Assembly: GCA_030158305.1 (NCBI GenBank)
Contig: JAOATE010000089.1
Span: forward strand, 1-64,000
Direction of reading: 5' to 3'
Length of the DNA stretch: 64,000 nucleotides
From: Burkholderiaceae bacterium
Lineage (GTDB): Bacteria; Pseudomonadota; Gammaproteobacteria; Burkholderiales; Burkholderiaceae_B
The translations under genes were made by a program, and so were the position numbers. A model generated the notes under the pieces. It worked only from the letters and a program-made list of their open reading frames with translations, had not been told where the DNA came from and made no database searches. This document shows, piece by piece, positions 26,673-35,355 of the stretch (within the stretch, counting starts at the first letter, position 1; each line of letters begins with the position of its first letter).

Positions 26673-27236
26673 TTATTCTCCTGAACTGTTTGAACGTGAG
26701 CCGCGATAAACGATTGCTGCAGTGATCGCACCTGACACGAACATCACGGCCAAAAATGTCCAACCCACTACGGCGAGTTGCAAAGACTGAGAGATCCCGT
26801 TTCCGCTGGTGCATCCCCCTGCCATCCGTGCGCCATACATGGCGAGCGCGCCACCGATAAAGGCCACAATGAAGCGTCGTGTTTTCGAAGCGCCAAAACG
26901 CTCTTGCCAAACACTCGGAATAGACTCGAACTTAAAGGTGCGTGACACAAGTGCCGAGGCTAAGGCACCAAAAAAAGTACCGATTAAAAACAAGGTGCCG
27001 TAGTCCAGTTTCATCGCATTGGTTTTCCAGTAGGCGTTTGCCGCTACGCTCTCTGCACCCACGATCGGTGAAACCACACCGCCCGCGATTTGCCCAATTG
27101 CAGTCGTGATGCCCAGAGGGGCAGCCACCACGACAAACACCACCCAACTCAGTACGCCGATTCCTACGCCCACGATGTAAGGTGACCACCTGCCAGCAAG
27201 GCGCCCTCCTGAGTGAACCGATTGTTGTTGTGACAT
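26673..27236 (-). CDS. YeeE/YedE-family membrane protein, N-terminal half of a split transporter
   Basis: 187-residue membrane protein with about five helices. The segment RMAGGCTSGNGISQSLQLAV is the other Cys loop of the YeeE family, GGCxxGxG. It is the first gene of a two-gene unit with the 181-residue partner. A perfect FNR-type box (27347-27360) and a TATTAT -10 element (27319-27324) lie in its upstream region with the spacing of a class II FNR-activated promoter, so expression under low oxygen is predicted (inference). Confidence 0.85.
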   Translation of the reverse strand: MSQQQSVHSGGRLAGRWSPYIVGVGIGVLSWVVFVVVAAPLGITTAIGQIAGGVVSPIVGAESVAANAYWKTNAMKLDYGTLFLIGTFFGALASALVSRTFKFESIPSVWQERFGASKTRRFIVAFIGGALAMYGARMAGGCTSGNGISQSLQLAVVGWTFLAVMFVSGAITAAIVYRGSRSNSSGE

Positions 27237-27318
27237 GAAGACTCTCCTTGTATGACGGCATTAGATGGACTGAATACTGCTCAATATCAATATATTTTTT
27301 GACAATTTATTTATATAT

Positions 27319-27324
27319 ATAATA
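27319..27324 (-). promoter_or_regulatory. Candidate -10 element for the YeeE/YedE pair
   Basis: TATTAT read on the minus strand, 22 bases downstream of the FNR-type box, which is the spacing expected when the box is centred near -41.5. Confidence 0.5.
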
Positions 27325-27346
27325 ATTTTATTGATTTTGTTGGGTG

Positions 27347-27360
27347 TTGATCTAGATCAA
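27347..27360 (-). promoter_or_regulatory. FNR/ANR-type operator (TTGATCTAGATCAA)
   Basis: Perfect match to the FNR consensus TTGAT-N4-ATCAA. It is palindromic and sits in the divergent gap between the YeeE/YedE pair and the 457-residue gene. Spacing to the TATTAT element fits activation of the minus-strand operon. It may also serve the plus-strand gene, where a GATAAT lies at 27406-27411. Confidence 0.7.
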
Positions 27361-27464
27361 ATGCACACGCCATTCAAGCAACTTGGTGACATTGGCCACT
27401 AATGCGATAATCCCTAGTTGCACAGATGTCTTTTACTCACTTCAAAATTTGAGGCTTTCCGCTC

Positions 27465-28838
27465 ATGGCACAAGAATTGGATTTGCTAAAAATCGCCCAA
27501 GAAGAACAGAACGGCGATCTTTTCAAAATGCTCGATGGCATTTACAAGCGTTCATCGGTCAAACCCGTCGGTTGCCCTGACGCAATCATCTGGGAAGGCG
27601 GCAACGCCAAAGGTGGCGTCAAACCCGTTGCACACGCGTTCACAGACATGTTCGCTCTGAACGGCACACTGATGGCACTTGACGTGCTGGGTCTGCCTTT
27701 CCTCGGCGTCCCAATGATGGCTCAGTTCCGTCATGACAGCAAACTTCAGTCACTCGAGTGGTTCGGCAAGCTGGACTACACCGCACTGAAATGGTCGACA
27801 GCCGGTGACTTTATGGTCAACGAAGGCGGCAAAAAAGTTGTGGTGAACGGTAAGTCCGCAAACGCACCCCTCCGAACCGCAGCTGGCGTGTATTGCAACG
27901 TGCGCCCTTACGGTGGCATTACCAGCATTCGCTTTATGCCAGGCCTGCCCTACTCACAGGACAAAAAGAAATTCAACGTCGATCACACCACTGGCGTGAT
28001 TCACTCTGAAATGAACACCCCCGGCATCCGTATGGCTTATGCCGCACGTTTGTTCTTGAAAATGGTGCACGAGACAGGTCAGATCGGTCGTGTCGCCACC
28101 AAGCCCACACAGGCTCAAGAAGACGCCATCAACGCTGGCATCATGCGTTGGTTGATGCAGGGCACCAAGTTCAAGCTCAAGCGTCAATACACCGTTGATG
28201 CATACGAAGAGCACCGCGCCAGCGTGGACGCCATTGTCGCCTTGCTCCCCAAGGACTTCAAAGATGGCATGGAAAACTGGACGGGTGACATCTACGAACA
28301 CATTTCCGACACCAACTTCGGTTTGTTGTTGCATGACATGATTCGTCAGCGTCCTTGCATCGTGTATGCAACAGACTTGGACGGCGACCGTCTGACCGAC
28401 TTGATGGCCGACGCGCCTGACGTCTTGCGTGACTGGGGCCAGATCGTGCTGGACAAGGTTGGCGCCAAAGTCGACATGAAGAAACTGTGGGTGGACATGG
28501 GTTTCACCATGACCAACGGCAAAGACATGACCAGCGTGATGTATCGCGTGCATGGCGCCCCAATCTACGAACAAACACTCGGCTCAGCAGATGCCATGTT
28601 GTTGCGTTTGCTGGACGGCGACGAAACTGTCGGCGGCGAAAAGCAGCCCTACGATCCACGCATCCACTTTGTTCTGATCAACGAGGCCTACAAAGCCGCG
28701 AACCCAGATAACAAAGAGTTGGCCAAGTGGCTCGACGAGCAGCTCGCAACCTTCGACAAGATCTACGCGGGTGATCGCCCACGTTACATCGACGGTTACA
28801 AGAAACTCAAAGCTGCGATCCGTCCTTGGGGCGCCTAA
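27465..28838 (+). CDS. Unrecognised 457-residue protein
   Basis: I do not recognise the family. The protein is soluble, with no signal peptide or membrane helix. Notable points are a short GCPDAIIWEGGNAKGG segment near residue 37, ALDVLGLPFLGVPMMAQF, a TDLDGDRLTDLM acidic cluster near residue 305, and a Lys-rich C-terminal third ending in RPWGA. Codon choice looks strongly biased towards common codons (for example AAG, GGC, GAC, CTG), as in highly expressed genes. GAGG lies about 9 bases before the ATG, and a strong terminator follows. It is monocistronic and shares an upstream region with the FNR-type box. It may be an abundant, oxygen-responsive enzyme or structural protein; no reaction can be proposed. 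Confidence 0.85.
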   Translation: MAQELDLLKIAQEEQNGDLFKMLDGIYKRSSVKPVGCPDAIIWEGGNAKGGVKPVAHAFTDMFALNGTLMALDVLGLPFLGVPMMAQFRHDSKLQSLEWFGKLDYTALKWSTAGDFMVNEGGKKVVVNGKSANAPLRTAAGVYCNVRPYGGITSIRFMPGLPYSQDKKKFNVDHTTGVIHSEMNTPGIRMAYAARLFLKMVHETGQIGRVATKPTQAQEDAINAGIMRWLMQGTKFKLKRQYTVDAYEEHRASVDAIVALLPKDFKDGMENWTGDIYEHISDTNFGLLLHDMIRQRPCIVYATDLDGDRLTDLMADAPDVLRDWGQIVLDKVGAKVDMKKLWVDMGFTMTNGKDMTSVMYRVHGAPIYEQTLGSADAMLLRLLDGDETVGGEKQPYDPRIHFVLINEAYKAANPDNKELAKWLDEQLATFDKIYAGDRPRYIDGYKKLKAAIRPWGA

Positions 28839-28894
28839 GTTTTGAATCAGTTCCTGGGTTCTTGAAAAACTCAGTGATTGAAAAATGAAATAGA

Positions 28895-28932
28895 AAAAAT
28901 CCCGCGAGTGCTCAAGCTCGCGGGATTTTTTT
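28895..28932 (+). terminator. Rho-independent terminator after the 457-residue gene
   Basis: AATCCCGCGAG pairs with CTCGCGGGATT around an 8-base loop, with an A-run before and a T-run after. It may act in both directions, also ending fbpA transcription from the other side. Confidence 0.8.
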
Positions 28933-28972
28933 ACTTCTTCTTCACTTCATTTTCACTGCAAAATCTTTCAAT

Positions 28973-30031
28973 TTATTTGAATCGCGCACGGTCTAAAATT
29001 TTCTGTGCAGCGATTTGGTTTCGCCCCATTGCCGCGACAGAAACGTCTTCGGCCTTAAAGTTACCGAGTGCTTTCAAACCAGGATTTTCAACCTGAACTG
29101 AAGCCACTGCCGGCCATTCGTTATTGCCGTCTGCAAAATAAACCTGCGCGGCATCAGTCGCTAAGTACTCGAGAAACTTTTTAGCTGCCTCTGGATGTGG
29201 CGCATGTTTGGCAATGCCACCACCCGCGATATTGATGTGTGTTCCGCTCGTCGCTTGGTTGGGCCAAATAAAACCCACCTTGGCCATGAGTGCTTGATCC
29301 TCTGGCTTGGTTGAACGCATCATCCGCACTAAATAGTAAGAGTTTGTCAGCGCCACGCCACACTCTCCAGCTGCCACAGCTTTGATCTGATCTGTATCAC
29401 CACCGCGAGGCGCACGTGCCTGGTTGGCAACCATTCCCTTGGCCCATGCCTCGGTCGAGGCCTCGCCACTGCGATCAATCATTGCACCGACGAGCGACAA
29501 CATATAAGGATGTGAGCCTGAGCGTGTGCAGACCTGGCCTTTATTCACCGGATCGGCCAGTTTTTCGTAAGTATTCACATCCTCGGGCTTGACGCGTGCC
29601 TTGTTGTAAACGATCACGCGGGCGCGTGTGGAGTAACCGACCCACGTACTACCACCGCCGTCTGCTTTTGCTCTCAAATTTTCAGGAATGCGCTCGTCGA
29701 TGAAGGTGGATTTGACCGGCTGAAACATGCCGTCTTTTTCTGCACGCCATAGACGGGCGGCATCCACCAGCAAAATCACGTCAGCCGGGCTTTTTGCGCC
29801 CTCGCTTTTCAGCCTCTCGATCAAAGCATTGTCGCTGGCTTCGATACGATTGATCTTGATGCCCGTTTCCTTGGTAAAGCCACCATATAGCTGCTCGTCA
29901 GTTTGATAGTGACGCGCAGAGTAGATGTTGAGCTCTTTTGCAGGCTGAGCTGTCTGTGCGCAAACGCCCCCGACAACAGCCATCGACAGCAAACCGGTGG
30001 TCAGAGTTTTTAAAACCAATTGCATTTTCAT
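28973..30031 (-). CDS. fbpA: Periplasmic Fe(III)-binding protein of an iron ABC importer
   Basis: 352-residue iron receptor of the FbpA/FutA1 type. The signal peptide (MKMQLVLKTLTTGLLSMAVVGGVCAQ) ends near residue 26. The mature start ELNIYSARHYQTDEQLYGGF has the ARHYxTD iron-binding region, and NSYYLVRMM plus GGGIAKHAPHPEAAKKFLEYL provide Tyr ligands and the family C-terminal pattern. It should deliver Fe3+ to the FbpB permease. The ATG at 30031 was chosen. A Fur-like box (30084-30102) lies just upstream and overlaps the end of fbpB, giving this gene its own iron-responsive promoter. Confidence 0.9.
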   Translation of the reverse strand: MKMQLVLKTLTTGLLSMAVVGGVCAQTAQPAKELNIYSARHYQTDEQLYGGFTKETGIKINRIEASDNALIERLKSEGAKSPADVILLVDAARLWRAEKDGMFQPVKSTFIDERIPENLRAKADGGGSTWVGYSTRARVIVYNKARVKPEDVNTYEKLADPVNKGQVCTRSGSHPYMLSLVGAMIDRSGEASTEAWAKGMVANQARAPRGGDTDQIKAVAAGECGVALTNSYYLVRMMRSTKPEDQALMAKVGFIWPNQATSGTHINIAGGGIAKHAPHPEAAKKFLEYLATDAAQVYFADGNNEWPAVASVQVENPGLKALGNFKAEDVSVAAMGRNQIAAQKILDRARFK

Positions 30032-30083
30032 CAGAGAAGTGTCCGTAAATAGCCGAATGGCTAAAAAAGACATCATAACACTA

Positions 30084-30102
30084 AATGCGAATCATTATCA
30101 AT
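30084..30102 (-). promoter_or_regulatory. Candidate Fur box upstream of fbpA
   Basis: On the minus strand the site reads TGATAATGATTCGCATT, matching about 13 of the 19 consensus Fur positions, with the left half GATAATGAT perfect. It overlaps the 3' end of fbpB. This supports iron repression of fbpA. Confidence 0.6.
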
Positions 30103-31690
30103 ACCGATTTGCCTTAGACATGGCACGGGAAAGAATAATGACTGGGATCAATCCAGCAATCACGATCGTCAGGGAAGGCAATGCCAATTCCGACAAACGC
30201 TCATCTGCTGCGAGCTGATAGGTGGCGACCGCCAGCGTGTCGAAGTTAAAAGGGCGCAGCAAAAGCGTTGCAGGCAACTCTTTCATGACATCCACAAACA
30301 CAAACAAGCCCGCCGTCAGCACACTGCGCTTGAGTAACGGGAAATGAATAGATCGCATGGTTTGCCAGGGGGTCGCCCCCAACAGGGCCGCGGTGCCATC
30401 CATTGAGGGGGTAATCCTCGACAGGCCCGCCTCCACGCTCTGTAAACTCGAGGAAAGAAAACGAATCAAATATGCGTAAATCAGGACAGACACCGTGGCG
30501 GACATGATCCAAGCCAACTGAAACAGGCCCAATACAGACAAAATACCGACGGCCAATACGGCACCCGGAAGCGCGTAACCTAAGCCTAGCAAGCGGTTAA
30601 CCCATTGCAGCGTGGCGCTTTTGGTCAGACGCGCCCCGTACGCCAGTAACAAGGCACACGCGACAGAAATCAGGGCCGTGGTGGCCGATAAACCAAACGA
30701 GTTTTGCAGCCAATCCAGATAGCGCGTATCTAAGGTGAGCCCCTGCTCCCACAGCAACTTGAGCAATGCCGCAACGGGTAATAAAAACGAGCACAGCAAG
30801 GTTGAACCACACACTGCAAAGGCCAAAAATGCTTTTTTACCTCGCAACAGGCGGGGAATCGCTGCGCGCTGCACAACACCAGAGCTGGCATAGCGCATCC
30901 GCGATCGGTTGGTCTGCTCGATATAGAAAATCAAGATCACAAAGACCAGCAATCCCAAAGAAAGCTGAACTGCTGCCAAGCGGTCGCTAAAGGACAGCCA
31001 GGCCCTAAAAATACCCGTTGCAAACGTCTCGACGCCAAAATAGGCCACAGCACCATAATCGGCCATCACCTCCATGAGTGCGAGCGCCATGCCGGCAAAA
31101 ATCGCGGGGCGTGCCATCGGCAGCACCAGGCGATAAAAAGCCTGGAAGCCGCTATAACCCAGTGTTTCAGCCGCCTCGGATAAGCGGCCGCTCCGGTCTA
31201 GGAATGACGTGCGCGCAATCAAATACACATAAGGAAAGAGACAAAAGGAAAACGACCACATCGCCCCACCCAAAGAGCGCGGATCGGGAAAAAACCAGAG
31301 CTGCTCTAGACCCAGCACATTGCGCAGCATGGTTTGAATCGGACCCGAAAACTGCAAAATGTCGACAAACAAGTAAGCCATCACATAGGTTGGGATAGCA
31401 AGCGGCAAAATAAGCGCCCATTCAAAAATCTTTTTCCCAGGGAATTGATAATTGGCCACTAACCAGGCGTTACCCACCCCAAGTACAAACACACCCGCAC
31501 CCACCCCAAACAGCAGCAATAAGGTGGACGTGACATACTCTCCCAATACGGTTTGCCAAAGATGTGACAAAGTACCTTGGCGACCGAGTTCTTGAGCAGC
31601 CTCGCCACTCCCTTCTGTAAAAAAGGGAATAAACAGGCCCAGCAGCGGTAAGGACAACAATACTGCGATCAGGACAACGACTCGACTCAT
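30098..31690 (-). CDS. fbpB: Fe(III) ABC importer permease
   Basis: 530-residue membrane protein with about 12 helices, formed by two fused permease domains, as in FbpB/FutB. Each half has the EAA-type loop that contacts the ATPase, for instance EAAETLGYSGFQAFYRLVLPMARPAIFAG in the first and DGTAALLGATPWQTMRSIHFPLLKRSV in the second. It lies upstream of fbpA on the same strand and diverges from fbpC. The gap to fbpA carries its own Fur-type site, so fbpA can be made in excess over the permease. Confidence 0.9.
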   Translation of the reverse strand: MSRVVVLIAVLLSLPLLGLFIPFFTEGSGEAAQELGRQGTLSHLWQTVLGEYVTSTLLLLFGVGAGVFVLGVGNAWLVANYQFPGKKIFEWALILPLAIPTYVMAYLFVDILQFSGPIQTMLRNVLGLEQLWFFPDPRSLGGAMWSFSFCLFPYVYLIARTSFLDRSGRLSEAAETLGYSGFQAFYRLVLPMARPAIFAGMALALMEVMADYGAVAYFGVETFATGIFRAWLSFSDRLAAVQLSLGLLVFVILIFYIEQTNRSRMRYASSGVVQRAAIPRLLRGKKAFLAFAVCGSTLLCSFLLPVAALLKLLWEQGLTLDTRYLDWLQNSFGLSATTALISVACALLLAYGARLTKSATLQWVNRLLGLGYALPGAVLAVGILSVLGLFQLAWIMSATVSVLIYAYLIRFLSSSLQSVEAGLSRITPSMDGTAALLGATPWQTMRSIHFPLLKRSVLTAGLFVFVDVMKELPATLLLRPFNFDTLAVATYQLAADERLSELALPSLTIVIAGLIPVIILSRAMSKANRY

Positions 31691-31739
31691 TCGCGATGCG
31701 CTCGGCTCAAGATAAAAAGGATTCTGGAATCAAAATGCG

Positions 31740-31758
31740 GTTAATGAGAAAATTATAA
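31740..31758. promoter_or_regulatory. Weak Fur-like half site between fbpB and fbpC
   Basis: TTAATGAGAAAATTATAA agrees with the left half of the Fur consensus (TAATGAGAA) but only partly with the right half. It lies between the divergent iron-transport genes, so it may control fbpC and fbpB. Confidence 0.3.
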
Positions 31759-31760
31759 AG

Positions 31761-32837
31761 ATGAATACCAGCCCACCTTTGCTTTCCCTCGATCACGTTG
31801 AGATCGGCTACCCACGTCTGGACGGTCCAGGCTGGGTCCCGATTGTCCGAGATTTAACCCTCAGTCTAGCCCGAGGCAGCATTGCGTGTTTGCTGGGGCC
31901 TTCTGGTTGCGGGAAATCGACGATTTTGAGGGCAATTTGCGGCTTTGAGTCCCTCCAGCAAGGTTCGATTAGCCTGCATGGCAAGATTGTCAGCGCACCC
32001 GAGATCCAAGTTGCCCCCAATCTGCGTAAAGTCGGCATGGTCTTTCAGGATTTCGCCTTGTTCCCTCACCTGAGTGTGCTGGAAAACGTGATGTTCGGTT
32101 TGCGTGCCCTAAGGCCTGCCAAACGCCGCGAAGTCGGTCTCCAATGGCTTGAGCGCGTCTCCCTCGCGGATAAAGCGGATGCCTATCCGCATGAGCTGAG
32201 TGGTGGACAGCAGCAACGCGTCGCGCTCGCACGCGCGATGGCACCAGAGCCAGATCTGATTTTGCTGGATGAGCCCTTTTCAAGCCTCGACATTGATTTA
32301 CGCGAACGACTCGCGAGCGAAATGCGGGATATTTTGAAAGTGAATGGCGTGACCGCACTTCTTGTCACGCACGATCAATTTGAAGCCTTTGCCATTGCCG
32401 ATCAGATCGGCGTGATGTCCGAAGGTCGCATTGTGCAGTGGGACACACCCTACGATCTGTATCACGAACCCATTAATCGCTATGTCGCCGACTTTATCGG
32501 CCGTGGTGTGTTTGTCAAAGGCCGCATCCAGCCCAATGCGATGGTCAAAATCGAACTCGGCGAACTGCAGCTCGATCACGATCATCACGATCCGCTGGAC
32601 ACTGAGGTGGATGTGCTGTTGCGCGCCGACGACATTCAGCATGACGATGCCAGCCCCCAGCTCGCCGAAGTCGTGCGTAAAACCTTCAGGGGCGCGGATT
32701 TTCTTTACACCTTGCGTTTGCCATCTGGTCAGGAAGTATTGTGTTACGTTCCGAGTCACCACGACCACTCCCTCGGGGAAAAAATTGGTATCCGGCTCGG
32801 TGTCGACCACGTCGTGACCTTCTCAGACAAAGCATGA
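31761..32837 (+). CDS. fbpC: ATPase of the Fe(III) ABC importer
   Basis: 358-residue ABC ATPase. Walker A is GPSGCGKST, the Q loop [15 protein letters not shown], signature [13 protein letters not shown], Walker [13 protein letters not shown] and the H loop [13 protein letters not shown]. The C-terminal 120 residues are a TOBE-like regulatory domain with a His/Asp-rich segment ([10 protein letters not shown]) near residue 275. It is divergent from fbpB and starts 70 bases from it, so the three-part iron importer is split over two transcripts. Confidence 0.9.
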   Translation: MNTSPPLLSLDHVEIGYPRLDGPGWVPIVRDLTLSLARGSIACLLGPSGCGKSTILRAICGFESLQQGSISLHGKIVSAPEIQVAPNLRKVGMVFQDFALFPHLSVLENVMFGLRALRPAKRREVGLQWLERVSLADKADAYPHELSGGQQQRVALARAMAPEPDLILLDEPFSSLDIDLRERLASEMRDILKVNGVTALLVTHDQFEAFAIADQIGVMSEGRIVQWDTPYDLYHEPINRYVADFIGRGVFVKGRIQPNAMVKIELGELQLDHDHHDPLDTEVDVLLRADDIQHDDASPQLAEVVRKTFRGADFLYTLRLPSGQEVLCYVPSHHDHSLGEKIGIRLGVDHVVTFSDKA

Positions 32838-33026
32838 TTTAGTCACCACTCCGCAAAAAAACCTTCTCAAGGAAAACCCTGCATTCGGGCAAAAGTGCCC
32901 CAATCCATGTACCTGCCTGTGTAGAATCGCTTTGCCTTCAATGGTATTGCAGACAATTTATCGCCTCGAAAATTTTAAATCGACAAGAGGCAGTCACATA
33001 GACAGAGCAAACCCAAGGATATTGAT

Positions 33027-34916
33027 ATGCAGCAGGTTATTTCCGACGAAAGCATTGCGGTCGATCCAAGTTCGAAGATCCTTAAGAAACTGATCACGAT
33101 CATCGCCGTAGCGATGTCGCTGTATCACATGTATGTCGCAGGCTTTGGCCCTCCAGAAGCCGTGATCTTCCGCGGTACACACTTGATGTTTGCGCTGGCA
33201 TTGGTCTTTTTGCTGTATCCCTCAAAAGCCGAGGGTGGTTTGATTCCACGCTCTTACGACATGCTGATTTTGGCGCTCGGGCTGGCCGCGATCCTACATA
33301 TCTTTGTCGACTACGAAAACTTTACCAACCGAATCATTTATATCGATGAACTCACCAAAGCGGATGTGTTTTATTCCTTTGTGATGGTTGTGGTTGTCCT
33401 TGAAGGCACGCGACGGGTGATTGGTTGGGCCCTGCCGATCACTGCCATTTTGTTTGTGATGTACGCAGCCTTCTTTACACAAATCAAACTGCCTGTGCTG
33501 TTAGAGCAGCTCTATCTCTCTACTGAGGGCATCTTTGGCTCAACGCTCGGCGTTTCTGCGTCCTATGTCATGTTGTTCGTGATCTTTGGCGCATTCATGG
33601 AAAAGAGCGGAACCGGTCAACTGTTTATGGATTTCGCCATGGCACTGACTGGCCGCAGCGCGGGAGGCCCAGGCAAAGTCGCGGTTGTGAGCTCCTCACT
33701 GTTTGGTACGGTCTCAGGCAGCGCCGTGGCCAACGTGATGGTGGATGGTCCCATCACGATCCCCTTGATGAAACGTACTGGCTTCAGACCGCCGTTTGCG
33801 GCAGCCGTTGAATCCGTGGCCTCCACGGGTGGACAGCTGATGCCACCGGTCATGGGTGCAGCGGCGTTCGTGATGGCAGAGTTCTTATCAGTTCCCTATG
33901 CACAGGTTGCCTTGTGGGCGGTGATTCCTGCTCTGCTTTATTACGCATCGGTGTTCTTTGCCGTCCACTTTGAAGCAAAACGACACGGCCTGGGCGGAGT
34001 CCCTGAAAGCGAGTTGCCAAAATTTGGCCAAGTGATGATGCAACGCGGTCATCTGTTTATCCCAATCCTGATTATCTTGATTGGTTTATTCATGGGCTTT
34101 TCAGCACCGCTTTGCGCCTTGGTCGCGGCCATTAGTTGTCTGCCTGTCGCACTCGCACGCAAACTGACACGTCAAGGCATCACTTGGATGACGGTGATCA
34201 ACGCTCTCGAAGAAGGCGCGCGTAATGCCTTGTCCGTTGCGATGGCGTGTGCCTGCGCAGGCATCGTGATCGGCTGTGTCACGATTACGGGTCTGGGCAT
34301 TGTGTTCACTCAGGTAGTAATCGAACTGGCGAACAACTCTTTGTTCCTCGCCCTATTGCTTACCGCTGCAGCCGGCATCATTCTTGGCATGGGAATGCCC
34401 ACGACACCGGCTTACATCGTGATGGTCTCATTGCTGATTCCCGCGATCATCAAACTTGGCGTCGACGTACCAGCCGCACACATGTTTGCGCTTTATTTTG
34501 CAATTTTGTCTGCCATTACACCCCCAGTTGCTTTAGCGGTATTTGCAGCAGCCAGCTTAGCGAAAGCAAATATGTGGGAGTCAGGCTTTGCTGCGATGCG
34601 CGCAGCGGCGCCCGCTTACATCGTGCCCTTCATGTTTGTGTACGAACCGACACTGTTGCTGATTTTTAAAGACGATACCTCGTACTTAACCGTATTTTGG
34701 TCGGTCGTTACGGCCTTGATCGGCGTCATTGCGTTGGCAGGTGGATTCTTTGGCTGGCTAGTTGGACGAGCAACAATGCTGCATCGAGTTCTGCTATTCG
34801 TGTCAGCGGTTTGTTTGATTAAACCAGGCATCATCACTGACACGATTGGCTTTGGCTTGCTCGCCTTTGTCGCGATCACGCAGTGGTATCAAAATAAAAA
34901 GACCGCTGCGGTCTGA
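33027..34916 (+). CDS. TRAP transporter permease, fused 4TM/12TM type
   Basis: 629-residue inner-membrane protein in which the small DctQ-like part (4 helices, roughly residues 25-150) is fused to the large DctM-like part (12 helices). Conserved DctM sequences include FGAFMEKSGTGQLFMDFA, GSAVANVMVDGPITIPLMKR and GMGMPTTPAYIVMVSLLIPAIIKLGVD. This type works with TAXI-family periplasmic receptors to import carboxylates or related solutes with sodium. No receptor is adjacent; the only TAXI gene seen is at 50443. AAGGA lies 8 bases before the ATG. The next gene, a VOC protein, follows 15 bases later. Confidence 0.92.
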   Translation: MQQVISDESIAVDPSSKILKKLITIIAVAMSLYHMYVAGFGPPEAVIFRGTHLMFALALVFLLYPSKAEGGLIPRSYDMLILALGLAAILHIFVDYENFTNRIIYIDELTKADVFYSFVMVVVVLEGTRRVIGWALPITAILFVMYAAFFTQIKLPVLLEQLYLSTEGIFGSTLGVSASYVMLFVIFGAFMEKSGTGQLFMDFAMALTGRSAGGPGKVAVVSSSLFGTVSGSAVANVMVDGPITIPLMKRTGFRPPFAAAVESVASTGGQLMPPVMGAAAFVMAEFLSVPYAQVALWAVIPALLYYASVFFAVHFEAKRHGLGGVPESELPKFGQVMMQRGHLFIPILIILIGLFMGFSAPLCALVAAISCLPVALARKLTRQGITWMTVINALEEGARNALSVAMACACAGIVIGCVTITGLGIVFTQVVIELANNSLFLALLLTAAAGIILGMGMPTTPAYIVMVSLLIPAIIKLGVDVPAAHMFALYFAILSAITPPVALAVFAAASLAKANMWESGFAAMRAAAPAYIVPFMFVYEPTLLLIFKDDTSYLTVFWSVVTALIGVIALAGGFFGWLVGRATMLHRVLLFVSAVCLIKPGIITDTIGFGLLAFVAITQWYQNKKTAAV

Positions 34917-34931
34917 GCCGGGGAGTCACGG

Positions 34932-35351
34932 ATGAGCATGGCCATGATCCACCTGTCTGTCCCGATTAAAGACATCGCATCCACGGTGCGCTTTTATCGG
35001 GATATTTTGGGTTGTACGATTACGCGTCAACAGACGGATCGACTCGATATTGATTTTTACGGTCATCATCTCGTCGCTCAACTTTCAGAGCTTGAGTCCT
35101 CGCACAAATCAATCACTATCGGTCGTGGCAATTATCCTTTGCGACACTTTGGGGTGATTGTGACCCCTGACATCTACGATCGCATGCTGGCCAATCTGAT
35201 CGCGGCCAAGGTCGAGTTCGCCATGGCGCCGGACCGCATATTTATTGGCACCCCGCGCGAGCAGTCGGTTTTTCTTGTCTTTGACTACTCAGGTAATGCT
35301 GTTGAGGTGAAGGGTATGCCCGACCCTCAACAGGTATTTGCTGCGGGCTAG
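34932..35351 (+). CDS. VOC-superfamily (glyoxalase/bleomycin resistance-like) protein
   Basis: 139 residues forming one VOC domain: MIHLSVPIKDIASTVRFYRDILGC at the N-terminus with a possible metal His (H8), HHLVAQL, a second His in RHFGVIVTP and Glu in NAVEVKG near the end. The usual H-E-H-E metal set is thus plausible. VOC proteins include dioxygenases, isomerases and glyoxalases. GGGGAG precedes the start, 15 bases after the TRAP permease, so it probably handles the imported solute (inference). Confidence 0.85.
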   Translation: MSMAMIHLSVPIKDIASTVRFYRDILGCTITRQQTDRLDIDFYGHHLVAQLSELESSHKSITIGRGNYPLRHFGVIVTPDIYDRMLANLIAAKVEFAMAPDRIFIGTPREQSVFLVFDYSGNAVEVKGMPDPQQVFAAG

Positions 35352-35355
35352 GCTT

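Noticed and set aside
26671-26910. N-terminal extension of the 181-residue YeeE half
   Set aside because: It overlaps the partner gene, and the ATG at 26670 begins right after the partner's stop.
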